DNA from: Symsagittifera roscoffensis
Taxonomy: Eukaryota; Xenacoelomorpha; Acoela; Convolutidae
Reading direction: 5' to 3'
Assembly: GCF_963678635.1 (NCBI RefSeq)
Contig: NC_087065.1
Span: 9,070,267 to 9,134,266 of the forward strand
DNA length: 64,000 nucleotides
Of this stretch, positions 22,833 to 34,000 are shown piece after piece. The translations under genes and the position numbers were made by a program. The notes beneath the pieces are model-generated. The model was not told the origin of the DNA and ran no database searches. It saw only the letters and a program-made list of their open reading frames with translations. How positions within the stretch are numbered: position 1 is the stretch's first letter; every line of letters starts with the position of its first letter.

Positions 22833-22960
22833 GATCTAGGATTTTCTCGAGGGGGGATTTCAAAAAAAATGCAAACATTTTGTCGACCTTTTTTTAGGTC
22901 GACCAATTTGATTTTCTGAGCTCTACCAAATCACTATAAAGACCTATCTACCAAATCATA
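22833..22960. repeat. End fragment of the 60.0-60.4 kb inverted-repeat element
   Basis: It begins GGGTCGGATCTAGGATTTTC and continues through GTCGACC and AGGTCGACCAATTTGATTTT to TCTGAGCTCTACC. These match in order the right end of 60004-60404 read on the minus strand. It is a single end, so the copy is truncated. Confidence 0.65.
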
Positions 22961-24013
22961 TATGCAGGCTGCTTAATGCGCTTTATATTCAAACAGATCT
23001 GACATTGTCGATCGTCTAGACTTTGATTTGAATGGAACTTGTGATCTGACCCCACTAACTTTCACTAATATTGTTTGTCTTAGTTTTGTAATGTAAACCT
23101 TTTTCTCAGTTCTTTTTTTTGTGTCTTAAGTGTTCGTTTTATTAAAAAAAATGGGCAGACTATCCAAAAACGTCTAATGATTCCTTCAATTAGCACCGCA
23201 GATGTTATCTCTATTTTAAACGCGTGAATGAGGGATTTTTTCTGCAATTTTTTTTGTGTGACTAAATACACCGAATACATTGAGAATTGCTTATCTGGCT
23301 TCAATTAGTACACCTAATTTAAAAACTATTATGATTAAACAGCGACCTAAATTGAAACAAATTGAGAGTTGAAATTGAGTGGACTAAAGAGATTTTTTGA
23401 AAGATGACAGGCACAAACTTCAGAAATAAAACCATTTCTAAAACATGGATGAAAAAATTCAAGGAAAGGGGAGGAGAGCTTCTACAGAGATAATCTACAC
23501 CGTGTATAGCAGAAGAAATAGCCTTGTTCCAAAGCTAGCTCAACAACTTGACAAGCCTACAGTAAGTCAATAGTCAATCTTCGCTTCAGCAAGTCCTGCA
23601 TTGCTAGACTGAACTTGGAGACACAGAGCATCTCCCACTATGCTGCTCTGTCAGAACATCGGAAGAAAAAACCTACAGAGACTCGCCGAGCTGGACTGCT
23701 TTCTTGAAAGCGGAAGATTCCAGTTCGCCTCGGTACAACCAGCAGTTTGTACCGTTGATTTTTCCATAGAATTATTTAAAAATTTACAAATATGAAGACA
23801 CAATAATGAGGAAAGAAACACTGGAATCGGAGGCATCAACAAAGTGCCAATAACAGAATTAAAATTGTGGGTCTGCAATCATTCAGAGCGAAAACAAGTT
23901 AGAGAGAAACTCATTTTTGATCCGACATTTTTGGTTACATTTCAAAAGTTGAGTTAATCCTTCAAATCATGCGACAATTCCTCACAAACAAAAATTGTTA
24001 GGTTAGCGTGGCA
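22961..24013. other. Intergenic DNA, no gene accepted
   Basis: The stretch 23440-23720 is GC-richer than its surroundings and has short open frames, but splice signals and frames do not connect (see rejected items). Nothing else was recognised. Confidence 0.4.
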
Positions 24014-24141
24014 GTATTTAGACAACCGCGTATTCAGACACTGTATTAATCAATCACAATCGAGTCAAGGAAGATATGAAATTCATTTCTTCCTCGTCTG
24101 ATTGTTTAATACAGTGTCTGAAGACGCGGTGGTCTAAATAC
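24014..24141. mobile_element. 128-bp palindromic MITE-like element
   Basis: GTATTTAGAC at the left and GTCTAAATAC at the right are perfect inverted ends. Inside, GACACTGTATTAA pairs with TTAATACAGTGTC (reading TTTAATACAGTGTC), and GAGTCAAGGAAG pairs imperfectly with CTTCCTCGTCTG. Almost the whole element is a hairpin with a few mismatches. There is no coding capacity. Confidence 0.75.
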
Positions 24142-24568
24142 AGACCGTACTCCAATTTTTAGGGGGAGGGTTCTCAAGCGTTTCTATTGGCTAAATGCCT
24201 TTCTCACAAAATCGTAGTCAATATTAACAGAAAATGTATTAAATTAGTGGAAAATAATCAAAAATATTACAACTTGCGGGTTAAAACCCCAAAACTATTC
24301 AGATAATCATCAAGATTAATGAGGTCAAATCATAAGAATTTTTCAGTCTTGAAAACTCATCTTCTTATTATCTAATCGGTCAATATTAACACTAATGGCC
24401 TGGATTTAATTTCTTACTTTGAAATTTTTGCGATTTACTTTGAGATTTTTAATACTCAATTCTAATTGGCTGAAAGTAAGCTGAAATCAATTTCAAGCAT
24501 TCAGTCCTTCAAGCATGAGGGACGCCACCATTGTTAGCATTTCACGGAGCCACAATTCTAAGGGTCTA

Positions 24569-25007
24569 GGACAACAAGCCGACGACACTTCAAGCCGAAG
24601 GGACTTCAGGTCGAAGTTTAAACTTTACAAGACCTCAAATCACTCATTTTTCATTGTAAAACGTTGCTTTTCAAAAATTTAGGCAAGTTTAGTCCATAAT
24701 AAGCGTGATTCATGAAAATGAATCACTTAGGATTGGCATCCGTTGATAATTTCAGCCGTTTTTTGAAATGCATAACTTATAAACACGAAAATTGCCTTCA
24801 GCCATGTTTTAATTTTCAAATTTACTAAAAATCATTCGGAGGCTTAAAATTTTTTAAAACGCCAATAACTACGGCGAAAGATCATGAAATTGAGAAGTTC
24901 TTCAAAAAAATTTTCAAATTAATTATATTTCCTGGCTTAATGAGACAACTTTCGGCTTGAAGTCCCTAACTTACAATTCGGCTTGAAATCTCGTCGGCTT
25001 GATGTCC
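24569..25007. mobile_element. Inverted-repeat element with AAGCCGA motifs
   Basis: The left arm near 24569-24618 (GGACAACAAGCCGACGA, CTTCAAGCCGAAGGGACTTC) and the right arm near 24948-25007 (TCGGCTTGAAGTCCCTAA, TCGTCGGCTTGATGTCC) are inverted copies about 50-60 bases long. The flanking stretches 24400-24540 and 25360-25460 resemble each other in direct orientation (ATTGGCTGA then CTTGAGGGA-like and CCACC). This suggests insertion into, or duplication of, another repeat. Confidence 0.65.
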
Positions 25008-26515
25008 GGCAACCCAATTCTAACTGCTGCTTTTTCAGTTCGCTTCTGGTTCAGACTAAAAACTGCTGTAACACGTGTTATCGGCCGGGGGCTATTCTCA
25101 TGCGCCAAGGACCGAATGCGCGAAAAAACTTGTATGCGAAAAACCGAAAACAAAATAAGGGGAAAGTCAATTTTTAAAAACAAGCAGTTGTCATTCAATT
25201 AAAAAGAAGTAAACGAAGAAACAGTTTGCTTCTTTCATTACGAAACCCTTGAAACGTAAAACTTTTCCCAATTTTGCGGCGGTCAATGACATTATTGATT
25301 AAAGTTTTGCATATTTCTGCCATTTTTATATTCGGCCAATATCAATACCCCAGTCCCTGGAAATGTTTACTTTCTTTCCAAATTTTAGATTACTGAAATC
25401 TGATTGGCTGATTTATATTTTCGCGCGTTCGGACCTTCGCGCTTGAGGGATTCCACCTTATCGGCCAACTAAGATGATCTTAATGTTAGAATGTGTACAG
25501 AGGTTTAATTAGACCAGTTACAACATTCGATTAAGAAACTTTACATTTCAACGTAAAAATTATACCCCATAAATACTTTGAAGAAATGAAAATTTTTCGT
25601 TGAAAGTTTGTCTGATTTTTCTTACAAATGTAGGGCTGCTATCGCGAGCGTTAATTCAATCTAGAAACTGGCAAAAAATGCGAACTTAACGACAATTAAA
25701 AGCGCATTTAGCATCCTTTTAATGAAATTTATGCTCAGAAAATTGGCGAAATTTGGAGAAAAAGTCAGTTCGAGGCTCAATTAAGTAAAAATAGTTCAAT
25801 TTCAGCAGTCCCATATTAATATAGTGCATTTTTTTTGCAAGTGTCCCAATCATTTATTTTAAAAAATCATTCCACTTTTTCGTAATTTAGAGGGGGTATA
25901 ACCGAAAAGACCCAAAATGTTTCCAGGCAATCCCGAAAAACCATGGGAAACTGAATCAAAATAAGCTGCCGGTAATTTATTAAGACAAAGCTACACAAAA
26001 AATTATTCATTACGATCATTAATTTTTCGTTTTGGCTTAAATTTGCATGCTAAAGCACCCTTACTAAAACACCCCGACCTGAATGCTAAATAAGCAGCAG
26101 GAAATAAGATGTGGAAAACTATGATTCTAAAAAATCAGGTAGGAAAAGGCGGGATAAAACTATATTAAGAACAACTATTGCTTTTATTAGAGTCTGGTTG
26201 AAACTCAGATTTGTATTTTTTTTAAAGAAAAAAGACAAAATGTCCGCAAAACGTTTATAAATTGATTTTAATTTAAAAAAACGGTTAACAAGCAAATATG
26301 GATTAGTTTGGTAGCCAATTATAATTTTTTTCAATTATGAGTCTAGACGAAGTTCAAATTTGTAGTTTTTTTTTCAAAATCAACAAAAAGTGCGCAAAAC
26401 TTTTGTAAATTGATTTTTAAAAAAATGGTTGCCAAACTAATATAGATATACCTATAAGGAAATTAAACGAAGAAAAATGTTCGATCTTTTTTCGCTACAA
26501 AAAAGCCATTATTTG
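25008..26515. other. Intergenic DNA, no gene seen
   Basis: Low-complexity AT-rich sequence. Two related stretches near 26190-26300 and 26350-26450 share phrases (AAACTCAGATTTGTA/AAGTTCAAATTTGTAG, TTGTAAATTGATTTT) and look like an old direct duplication. Confidence 0.4.
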
Positions 26516-27066
26516 TTACAATGGCTCAGCAAGCGATTGTTGTTGTTGTTTTTGTAGGCCGTCTACAGTGCTGAGTGGGGAAGGGGGCGGGGTGAACCCC
26601 AATACTTCTCCAGTAATCCTTGACGGCGTTTGTATCTCTCTGTTTGACGTGTAGTTTTGGGTCATTTCCAAGGGTGGCCTTCCGCTCGTCAACCCAGATG
26701 GGCAATGCAGGAATACGTCTTCTGAGGCCTGTTCTCCGTTGATTCTGTGGGGACAGATTGGGTCATCAACTTGGGTCATAGTCCGTGTCTATGTTTTGTT
26801 GCTTGAACGAAGGGCGCCCTATTCAGCCTGATTTTGTTCATGGTGATTTCTTCTGCACTACTTCTTTAATCTGTCGACATGGGCTGCCCTCTGATTGCTG
26901 TGCGTTGGAAGTGATCTAATGCGACTTGATGTAGATAGTCTTTTAGGCGGCGGTCATCCCAGTCTATATTTAGGGCCTCTCTCGATTTGGTCATCTCAGC
27001 AATCGATTTGGTGATTATGTGTCTTTCTACTGGCAAAAAACTTTTGATGACCCAGATAAAAAGCAA
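26516..27066 (-). pseudogene. 3'-terminal fragment of a non-LTR retrotransposon ORF (decayed)
   Basis: Two fragments in different frames, separated by a stop and at least one frameshift, resemble the end of a retrotransposon polyprotein. The upstream piece (26866-27066) contains a KSREALNIDWDDRRLKDYL-like helix. The downstream piece (26516-26779) contains DDPICPHRINGEQ...EDVFLHCP, matching the spacing of the C-x2-C...H-x4-C knuckle common after the RNase H or RT domain in non-LTR elements. A TTG repeat near 26535 lies by the 3' end. No RT catalytic motif was found upstream, so only the tail remains. The assignment rests on motif shape, not a search. Confidence 0.5.
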
Positions 27067-30000
27067 AAATTGACAAAATATGCCTCAACTAATAATATCA
27101 AGAATCTTGTCACAATATGCCAAAATATGAGTTTTTCTCCCTCAAGGAACCATTGAAATGATGCAACGAGGGTTGCCGAAAATACATCATACCTTCATCA
27201 GATGGTTCGTTGTCTTAACAGCCAGATAAAATAGCGTAAATTAAAATAATAGGGAGGGTGACGAAAAAAAAAAATAAAGCGGTGGGGAGGCGTACGTATG
27301 AGGAGTAAAAAAAAGTGTGCGAAAACGGACGGAAGTAGAAAAAAAACAAATAAATTACAAAAAATGGCTTATATTAGGAACCATTTGGATAAATGAGAGT
27401 TCTAATCTCATCTGCTCTACTTTACTGTAGAAACCATCCCCAACGTATTAGACGAGCCATGACCATTGAAAAAACAGAAGCGTTCTAATATTATGCGAAA
27501 AGTAAGACATGTCTATCATAGTGCTGATGTGAACTTTACTCGCGTTTTCCTTAAGTTGGTTTGCAACTAAACTCAAAAACATTGTTCAATGTTTCATCAG
27601 AGTTTCTATCGTACAAATAAAATTGCGTTTTTGAGCCCTGAATTGTCAACCAAAATTGAGTCAATTTTTGAACAAATGTTGACCACATGATTTTTTCAAA
27701 GTTTGTTGACAATTTTTATTTACCGAAGAAAATTGTTTTTCCTTAAACAGATCTCAAGAGATTACTCATTTTTTAAAACTTTGGTGCGTAATGTAGGAAG
27801 CTTTTTTGAAAAAATAAGCGCGAAAATTATTTGGTAGTTTTTGCGTTATTGGTGATGGTAGTTACTTGATAGTTTTAGCGACGGACTAAAATGAATAAAA
27901 AACAGTTGTTTTTTGGGTAAAGTTCCGTTTTTGACTTTTGCAAAAAAAACTTACAACATATAAATTCTGCAAGAATTTTCATCAGCATTTGTTTTCATTG
28001 CCATATTTGTTCATTGGCAACCAAAATGGGAAAACTGAGCTAAAAGTTTTCAATTTAATTTTGTCCTGCATTTTTTATAGCATTGAAATACTGAAATTGT
28101 AAAATTTTGGGTAGCTTCAATCAATACAGTTATAACTGAATGAAGCAAAACAGTTTAAAAAATTTGTGGAAATTTATCATGAACTGTACTGTTGTTAAGT
28201 GAAATGACTCGGAATTTTTAAAAATTCACCTCTATACGTTTATATAAAAAAACAGAAGCAAGCCATTTTCAATACATTTTAATTCCCAACTATTCTGATA
28301 GAATTAGTGACCAAATTTTACTAAAAAACATTCCAAAAAAAAACTTTTTTTTCTCCAGAAATTTACAAATTAAGCTGAGATAGTTTTGTCTCAAAAAAGA
28401 AATTTAACAAATTACCCTGCTGGTAGCGCAGAAGGTTCTGACCAGTTTTCAAAGTACAAAATTCAGAAGAAACGCTTGCTTTAACTTTTTTGTCCAATTT
28501 GTGTTAATTGTTTTTGCTCGTTTGAAAATCAGGGAGATATAAAACTGAATTGTTATGGGGCAAACATTTTCGTGAACTAGTTCTTAAAAGTCTAAACTGA
28601 AAACGGGTCAATAAAAGAATACGTGTTAAATGCTAGATCAGTTTTAGAGCAAAAATATAGTAAAAGAAGACTGATAAATACCATTAAAAATTGATAAAAA
28701 ATACTTTCTAATTAATATAGACAAAAACCAGCGAAAGTACTTTTTAATTCAGTCATACTTTGAAATGTTCAAACCTCAATTTTCACTCAGAAACTTTTTT
28801 CAACAAATAAGTTAGTTTATATATCTTGAAAAAAACAAATTTTTGCTTCATCTGGTTGCTTTACTCGCTAAAAAAATTATTCCAACTAGTTTATCTCGAC
28901 AGTGAGTAAATTTCTATGAAAATTGTTTAAAAAATTTCATTTTTGACCGAATCACGACAGGGATTTTATATGATATATCATCGCTCTAATATGATATATC
29001 GCTCCTGTCTGAAGTTGCATATGATTTTGCGTGGAAATTTTTTTTTATAAACTTGTAAGCATACGGAGTTCCTTCCTACTGTTTCAGAGGTAGAAAAAAC
29101 CGTAACCACATTTTTCAATTCACAGAATCAGGCTTAAAAAAGTTATTTTACGATAAAAATTACATTTCAACGCAAATTGAGCAAGGAAGCGATTCAACAG
29201 ATATATTTTACCATGAATCAACTGAATTGGCAAAAGCCAAAATACCCAAAACAAATGCAAAAACGGAAAACATGCAAAAGTTGCCCTGCTTTCTTCTCTG
29301 TTTAAAGATTACCATCTATTTGTAAAAATTATTAACTTTTATCTAGATCAAATCGAAAAAATTATTTTAACCAGCTAAAATCAGGAAAGCATTAATAAAC
29401 CTACGAAAAACTAAACCAAAACTCTAGAACTTTTTATCAATATTACAAAATTATACAACAAACTCTAACACTAATTATTGTAAGACTCTCGATCGAAAAT
29501 TTTGTCTTGAAACAAACATTATTGATTAATAAAAAAAGTATCAATAAAAAGGACGCTTTTAATCCACTGAACTGCATCTGAATTTTGCGGGTGATTTTTT
29601 TGACAAGTCATTTGCTCAAAAATTGATGAATAAATTTCAAACGATGTAAAAAAATCGCGAAAATAAACTGGAAATACATGAACAAATTGAGAACTCTCAG
29701 CGAATGAAAAACAAAACATTCCAACTAAATGAATCAAATTCGTTCAATAAAACTTGAAACATTAGGTGAAAAAAATCAGCTTCTCACCTTTTTTTAAATG
29801 CTGTATATAAAGTTAGGGTCCAAGCTTTGACAAAATTGAAGTGTAAATGTCTCACTTTTGAAATGCTACCAGTGAGGTTAGAGTCGATTATTTGTAATCT
29901 AATTTGATCTCAATCATCCAAAACTGAAATAATGCGAATCTTATCTCATCACAAAGAAAAATTTTCAAGCTAATTTTTACAATGCTCCGTCAAGCTTGAA

Positions 30001-31559
30001 TTGTCATCGCCAGTAGAAGAAAAAGAATAATATAAACGAACGTTTTAATTACAGTACAAATAAGCAACCGCATCAATTCAGTAAATTGTATGAAACAATT
30101 TAATTCAAATACATGATAAAAAAAAGATGAAAATTATCGGGTTAAGTGGAGTAAATTAATCATTAAAATGCGATGAAAAGCCAACTTAATGAATATTAGC
30201 ATTAAAAGAAGGCGCAATGAAACACACAAAAGTACAAATCATTAAAACACTTGAAAAACATTAGAAAAATAAGGCTCCCGTATACACAAGTTTTTCTAAC
30301 AAAAACAAACTCACGCCACGTCTTTGTATGCGTTGATTTTTGATTACATTGCGTGTTACTGGTGTAGAGTTCTTTAGGATTTTTCTTGAGCGTTGCAGTA
30401 GCTTTAACAAAACTCCATAATTTCACTGGCAATGAATTCCATTGTTAGAGCGTCAGATGAAAAAAAAATTGAAAAAGTTGAACAGTTATTATCAAGTTTT
30501 TTTTGTATGCTTAATTCTTGACTCAGCTGTCGGTAATATTATTCCGTTTGCAAAATCTTTCCTTTAGTTGATAAGATATTGATAACAAACACCATATCTC
30601 AGTTCAGTTCTGATGATTGAGTTGCTTTTACGCAGAGCGTCAGAGGACTTTTGTGAATTTTAAAAAAAGTTGTTTCGAAGCCCGATTCAACTGCTCTACT
30701 ATTGATACCATCAAAGCCGCAAAAATTTGCTATACACACTTCTGCAAAACCCAAATGAGATAAACCTACATTGAAGAATAGGAGCCAAAAATTAGGTGGA
30801 TAGTTGTTGGCCAACTGTTCCTTTAGTTTTAGTTCCCTGGACCATTTTTGGCAAAAAAAAACAATTTGAAATTGGAATGAGGTTTGATTCTAGAATCGAA
30901 TCTAAATATTTTTATTCAGCTTTTTCTCTACACTACACAATGATCATTTATGATAAGACGGCTTGATTCTACCTGTTTATCAACTTATTTAAAAATTATT
31001 TGAAGTAAGCTTTAGAGTAGACTTTAAACTCTAATAGTCATTCTTGTTATAAAAACTGAAATTATGCCGAGCGCTTTTATCTCGTTGCTGAGAACAACTT
31101 TTCAAGCTCATTTTAACAATTTTAGTCAACTTTGAACAGTCAGTGTAATTTGAAAACAATTTCCACTGAAATGTAGAGCATATTGGAATTTGCAATCTAT
31201 TAAATAAAAAAGGAAATTGAGCAACCCTTTTAGAAATTTCTCGATGGAACAAAGTAGTGTGCAAAACAGTAGAATAGGATTTAGCTCTACTACCCGGATA
31301 ATAAAAGATCATTTCGGTCGTAATCAGAGGCACAATTGCAGTTATCAGTTATGTTGGTTTTTTTCTCGTTGGTAAACTGTCTTAACGTTCGTATATGCAT
31401 AATAAACGCTTTGGCTGCTACGGTAACAACACCCGTAGACTTCGGATGATTTCGAGTCGAAATTTCTGACATTTAAAAACAAATAGAAAACTATCTTCTT
31501 TTATGAAACATTATTAAATTTAGCGCAATTCAAAATTACTATCAAAATGACGCAAAGTT
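27067..31559. other. Long AT-rich stretch downstream of the Notum-like gene, no gene seen
   Basis: About 4.5 kb without a supported exon. A GATATATCA-bearing fold-back fragment lies near 28945-29015 (see findings). The rest is low-complexity AT-rich DNA. No clear polyadenylation signal for the Notum-like gene was pinned down; an AATAAA on the minus strand near 30910 is far from the stop. Confidence 0.4.
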
Positions 31560-32670
31560 TCAATCTGTGCTGTGTTGCTTGCGAGCTAGCAAGCTTAACC
31601 TCTCCATGTTGGGTCTGTCGGTGGAAAAAATCCCCAATTCTGTCGCTACTTTAGGACTGAAGTTTAGAAAGGCTTCTGGAGTCCATACTGTTATTCGCTC
31701 ATCTTCTATCATCGCCACTGACCCACTGAGCGACATGCAGTTCGGGTTGCACTGTGGATACTTGCACTCGTCTCCTACTCTGAAACTGCAGCTTCCCCCT
31801 TGCGATGACTTCCCGCCTCTTCCTGCATCCAATCCAGGGTTGTTCATGTTGCCGTTAAGAACTTGATCAACACTCCGCACTGCATGCTCATTTTGCAGCC
31901 AGCAGTTCAGAGTGGCGGTGAGTGTTTGGGATTGGACTTGAACGGGGAAATTTACGTAGTCTCCTTTCAGAGTGTGGTGATTCAAACATCCCATAGAGAA
32001 GAACCCGGAGGTATCCGGATCCAAGGAACTAATTTCAGTGCGGACTTTTTTTCCAATTTCCAAAATGGCGTCCATTCTTTTTAAGATTCCATCGGAAGTT
32101 TCAGTGCTGGGAAAAGGTAACAGTTTCGACATTATGAGCTGATAGTTGTCGTACTGGTTCTGAATCACAAACAGTGGCACGTTGTTCAGACCTCGCAAAG
32201 CATTTGTTCCAAAGATGCAGTTCCATGATGCGTTCTTTTCGTAGGACTCGCCACATGCTGATTGAACATTGACATTCCAAACTTGGAACGCTTGTGTTAG
32301 AGTATCATTAGTTATACATGGCATCGGAGGAGACTCTTCAAAACATGGGAAGTCATTTGCGAACTCTTCCGTGAACCAGGCATCATCGAGAATCACTCGA
32401 GTCTGCATGTTGCCAAATCCCCAGTCGTGGAGGAACTGCAAGATCTCTTGCATGTTGACGAGGATCCCGATTCCTCCAGCGCTGGATCCGACGAAGTGTA
32501 TTGTATGATGCGGCTGCATACGGTGGTATGAGATGAGGTCCTGCAGAACGGAGAAGAGGATCTCCTTTCCTCTGAAGTAGACTCCGACTTCTGACCTGCC
32601 GGATGTGTTTCCGAGGAAGAGGTCGCTGGAACAGTAATTGATGTCCACCATGTTGTACTTCCAGAACAAT
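31560..32670 (-). CDS. Notum-like gene, exon 3
   Basis: The acceptor TTTCTAG|A precedes 32670 and the exon runs to a stop at 31560-31562. It carries the whole catalytic triad and most conserved Cys residues. After the last family-like segment (LNCWLQNEHAVR) it continues with a Gly-rich linker and a Cys-containing tail (CSFRVGDECKYPQCNPNC) before a polar C-terminus ending RKQHSTD. Confidence 0.88.
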
Positions 32671-34000
32671 CTAGAAAAATAATAGCCAGATTAAAACTCA
32701 TGATTGCTGTCTTAAGCTGACAAAGATACGTCAAGGTGACAATAAGAATAGGAAGAGGCGTGTCGTCCATTTTGCGGTAGATGTTCGCCCTTTGAGATTC
32801 GAACCCACGACGCTCTTGTTGAAAGCCATGCGCCTAACCCACTCGCCTCTATCCGATAGATCTTGGTTTCGTCGCTGGATCCTACCTGTTAGTTGGGTCT
32901 GTGCGTAGCACTCCGTGACCTGTTTTGTTGTTTGGGATGAGCCATGACGTGGTCAGCATCTTGTTCATGTTGTTCCTGACGAAACAAGTTATGGGGTCAT
33001 AGCAGAGCCAGCCAGGCTGCACAAACACCACCCATTGTTTACTTCGAGCATCGTGATAGTAGTAAGAAGCCCTAACAAACCACAACATCGACAATTAAAA
33101 TAGTTGGTGTTGGCAAAATCATTCATGGCGGCCTTTATCAAATGCTAGACTGCCCAAATAAGAAAATAAATCAACCTCTTCGAAAAAATTAATTAAACTC
33201 TTCGAAGCTCCAAAACTAATTTCAAAGTTTACAGGAAATGCTTAATTATGTCGTAACCGTGTAGTAAATGCTAAATTATGTGATTGCTGGTTTATACTTC
33301 GGCAGGATTATATACCATGGAAAAAGTGCTTGAGGTTCTGAAACTCATTCGAACTGTCCCCCATGAAATGCTACGAAGATAGTTGAAAATTAATAACATC
33401 AATTTGACTTAAAATTGAACGCAAAACGAAAATTATTATTTGCTGTATAAGTTTATTTATTGAACTTCTGTATTCAAAAACAACGATCAGCCCTAGTTTT
33501 GCTGACACGTTTTACTGTTAGCTCGTGGTATACTTATAATTTTGATGCAACCAAAAACTTGAGCAAGCTTTCGGTGCGCTCCTCAAATTATATTGAATCA
33601 TTAGAGACCAGGAAAGGATGCCTTTTGAAAAAGATAACAAAAAAGGCGTTTTCAACACTTTTTCTGATAGTCCTCAATTTTTGTTTCCAATTCATTTGAA
33701 AAGCTTCACTCTTGGAAGGGGGCAGACTACACCTTAGTTCATTTCCATAGACGAAGAAGGTGGGGAAAAGAAAGTATTGACTCACCTAGACCCGTCGTTG
33801 CATATAGCTCGGGGGTGTGATGTCTGTCTCAACTTCAGAAGAGGAGGCATCACTCCCCCACACTCTTTGTCGCAGTCAGTGATCTCGTCAATTAGAGCCT
33901 GAAGTTTATTCCTCTTCTTCCCTTTGCCCCCCTCCACACACCCTTTCCACAGCCCAATAGCCAACAGCATCACAACCAGAAGTCGAGTTATCAAGCCCAT
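31560..34000 (-). CDS. Notum-like secreted carboxylesterase (alpha/beta-hydrolase, pectinacetylesterase family), three exons
   Basis: The spliced gene joins 33786-34000, 32886-33071 and 31560-32670, giving 503 residues. Both introns are GT/AG and both interrupt a codon after its second base. The N-terminus (MGLITRLLVVMLLAIGLW) is a clear signal peptide. The fold follows Notum in order: CNDGS before exon 2, WVVFVQPGWLCYD, NMVDINYCSSD, then the nucleophile elbow GSSAGG with predicted Ser197, Asp308 in NQYDNYQ and His365 in GCLNHH. Family knowledge: animal Notum removes palmitoleate from Wnt proteins outside the cell, while plant relatives deacetylate pectin. The SSAGG context and CSSD motif fit Notum better, but the Wnt activity is inferred. 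The roughly 90 residues after the catalytic core include a Cys-containing stretch, and I do not know their role. All key residues are present and the gene looks intact. Confidence 0.85.
32783..32855 (-). repeat. tRNA-like sequence (probable tRNA-derived SINE or tRNA relic) in intron 2 of the Notum-like gene
   Basis: On the minus strand an A-box-like GAGGCGAGTGGGTTAGGCGC (32830-32849) is followed about 25 bases later by a B-box GTGGGTTCGAATC near 32795-32808. This is the arrangement of class II (Leu/Ser-type) tRNAs. The acceptor arms do not pair well and the anticodon stem is poor, so it is not a functional tRNA. Confidence 0.5.
32886..33071 (-). CDS. Notum-like gene, exon 2
   Basis: The acceptor TTGTTAG|G precedes 33071 and the donor is CAG|GTAGGA at 32886/32885. 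It encodes the ASYYYHDARSKQWVVF and PGWLCYDPITC stretch, which forms the first beta strands and the oxyanion-hole Gly-Trp region of the hydrolase. Confidence 0.85.
33786..34000 (-). CDS. Notum-like gene, exon 1
   Basis: It encodes the signal peptide, a Lys/Arg-rich stretch (GGKGKKRNK) and the start of the mature protein up to CNDGS. The ATG at 34000 is the first Met before a hydrophobic core, and the sequence upstream has no comparable open exon. The donor is AG|GTGAGT at 33786/33785. Confidence 0.8.

Noticed and set aside
23443-23720. GC-richer stretch with a 42-codon open frame and a GTAAGT/CAG pair, possibly an exon
   Set aside because: The putative intron would be only about 30 bases, the joined frame hits a stop at once, and nothing is recognisable in the peptide.
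28425-28465. A-box-like GCTGGTAGCGCAGAAGG, possible tRNA gene
   Set aside because: No B-box follows at tRNA distance and the arms do not pair.
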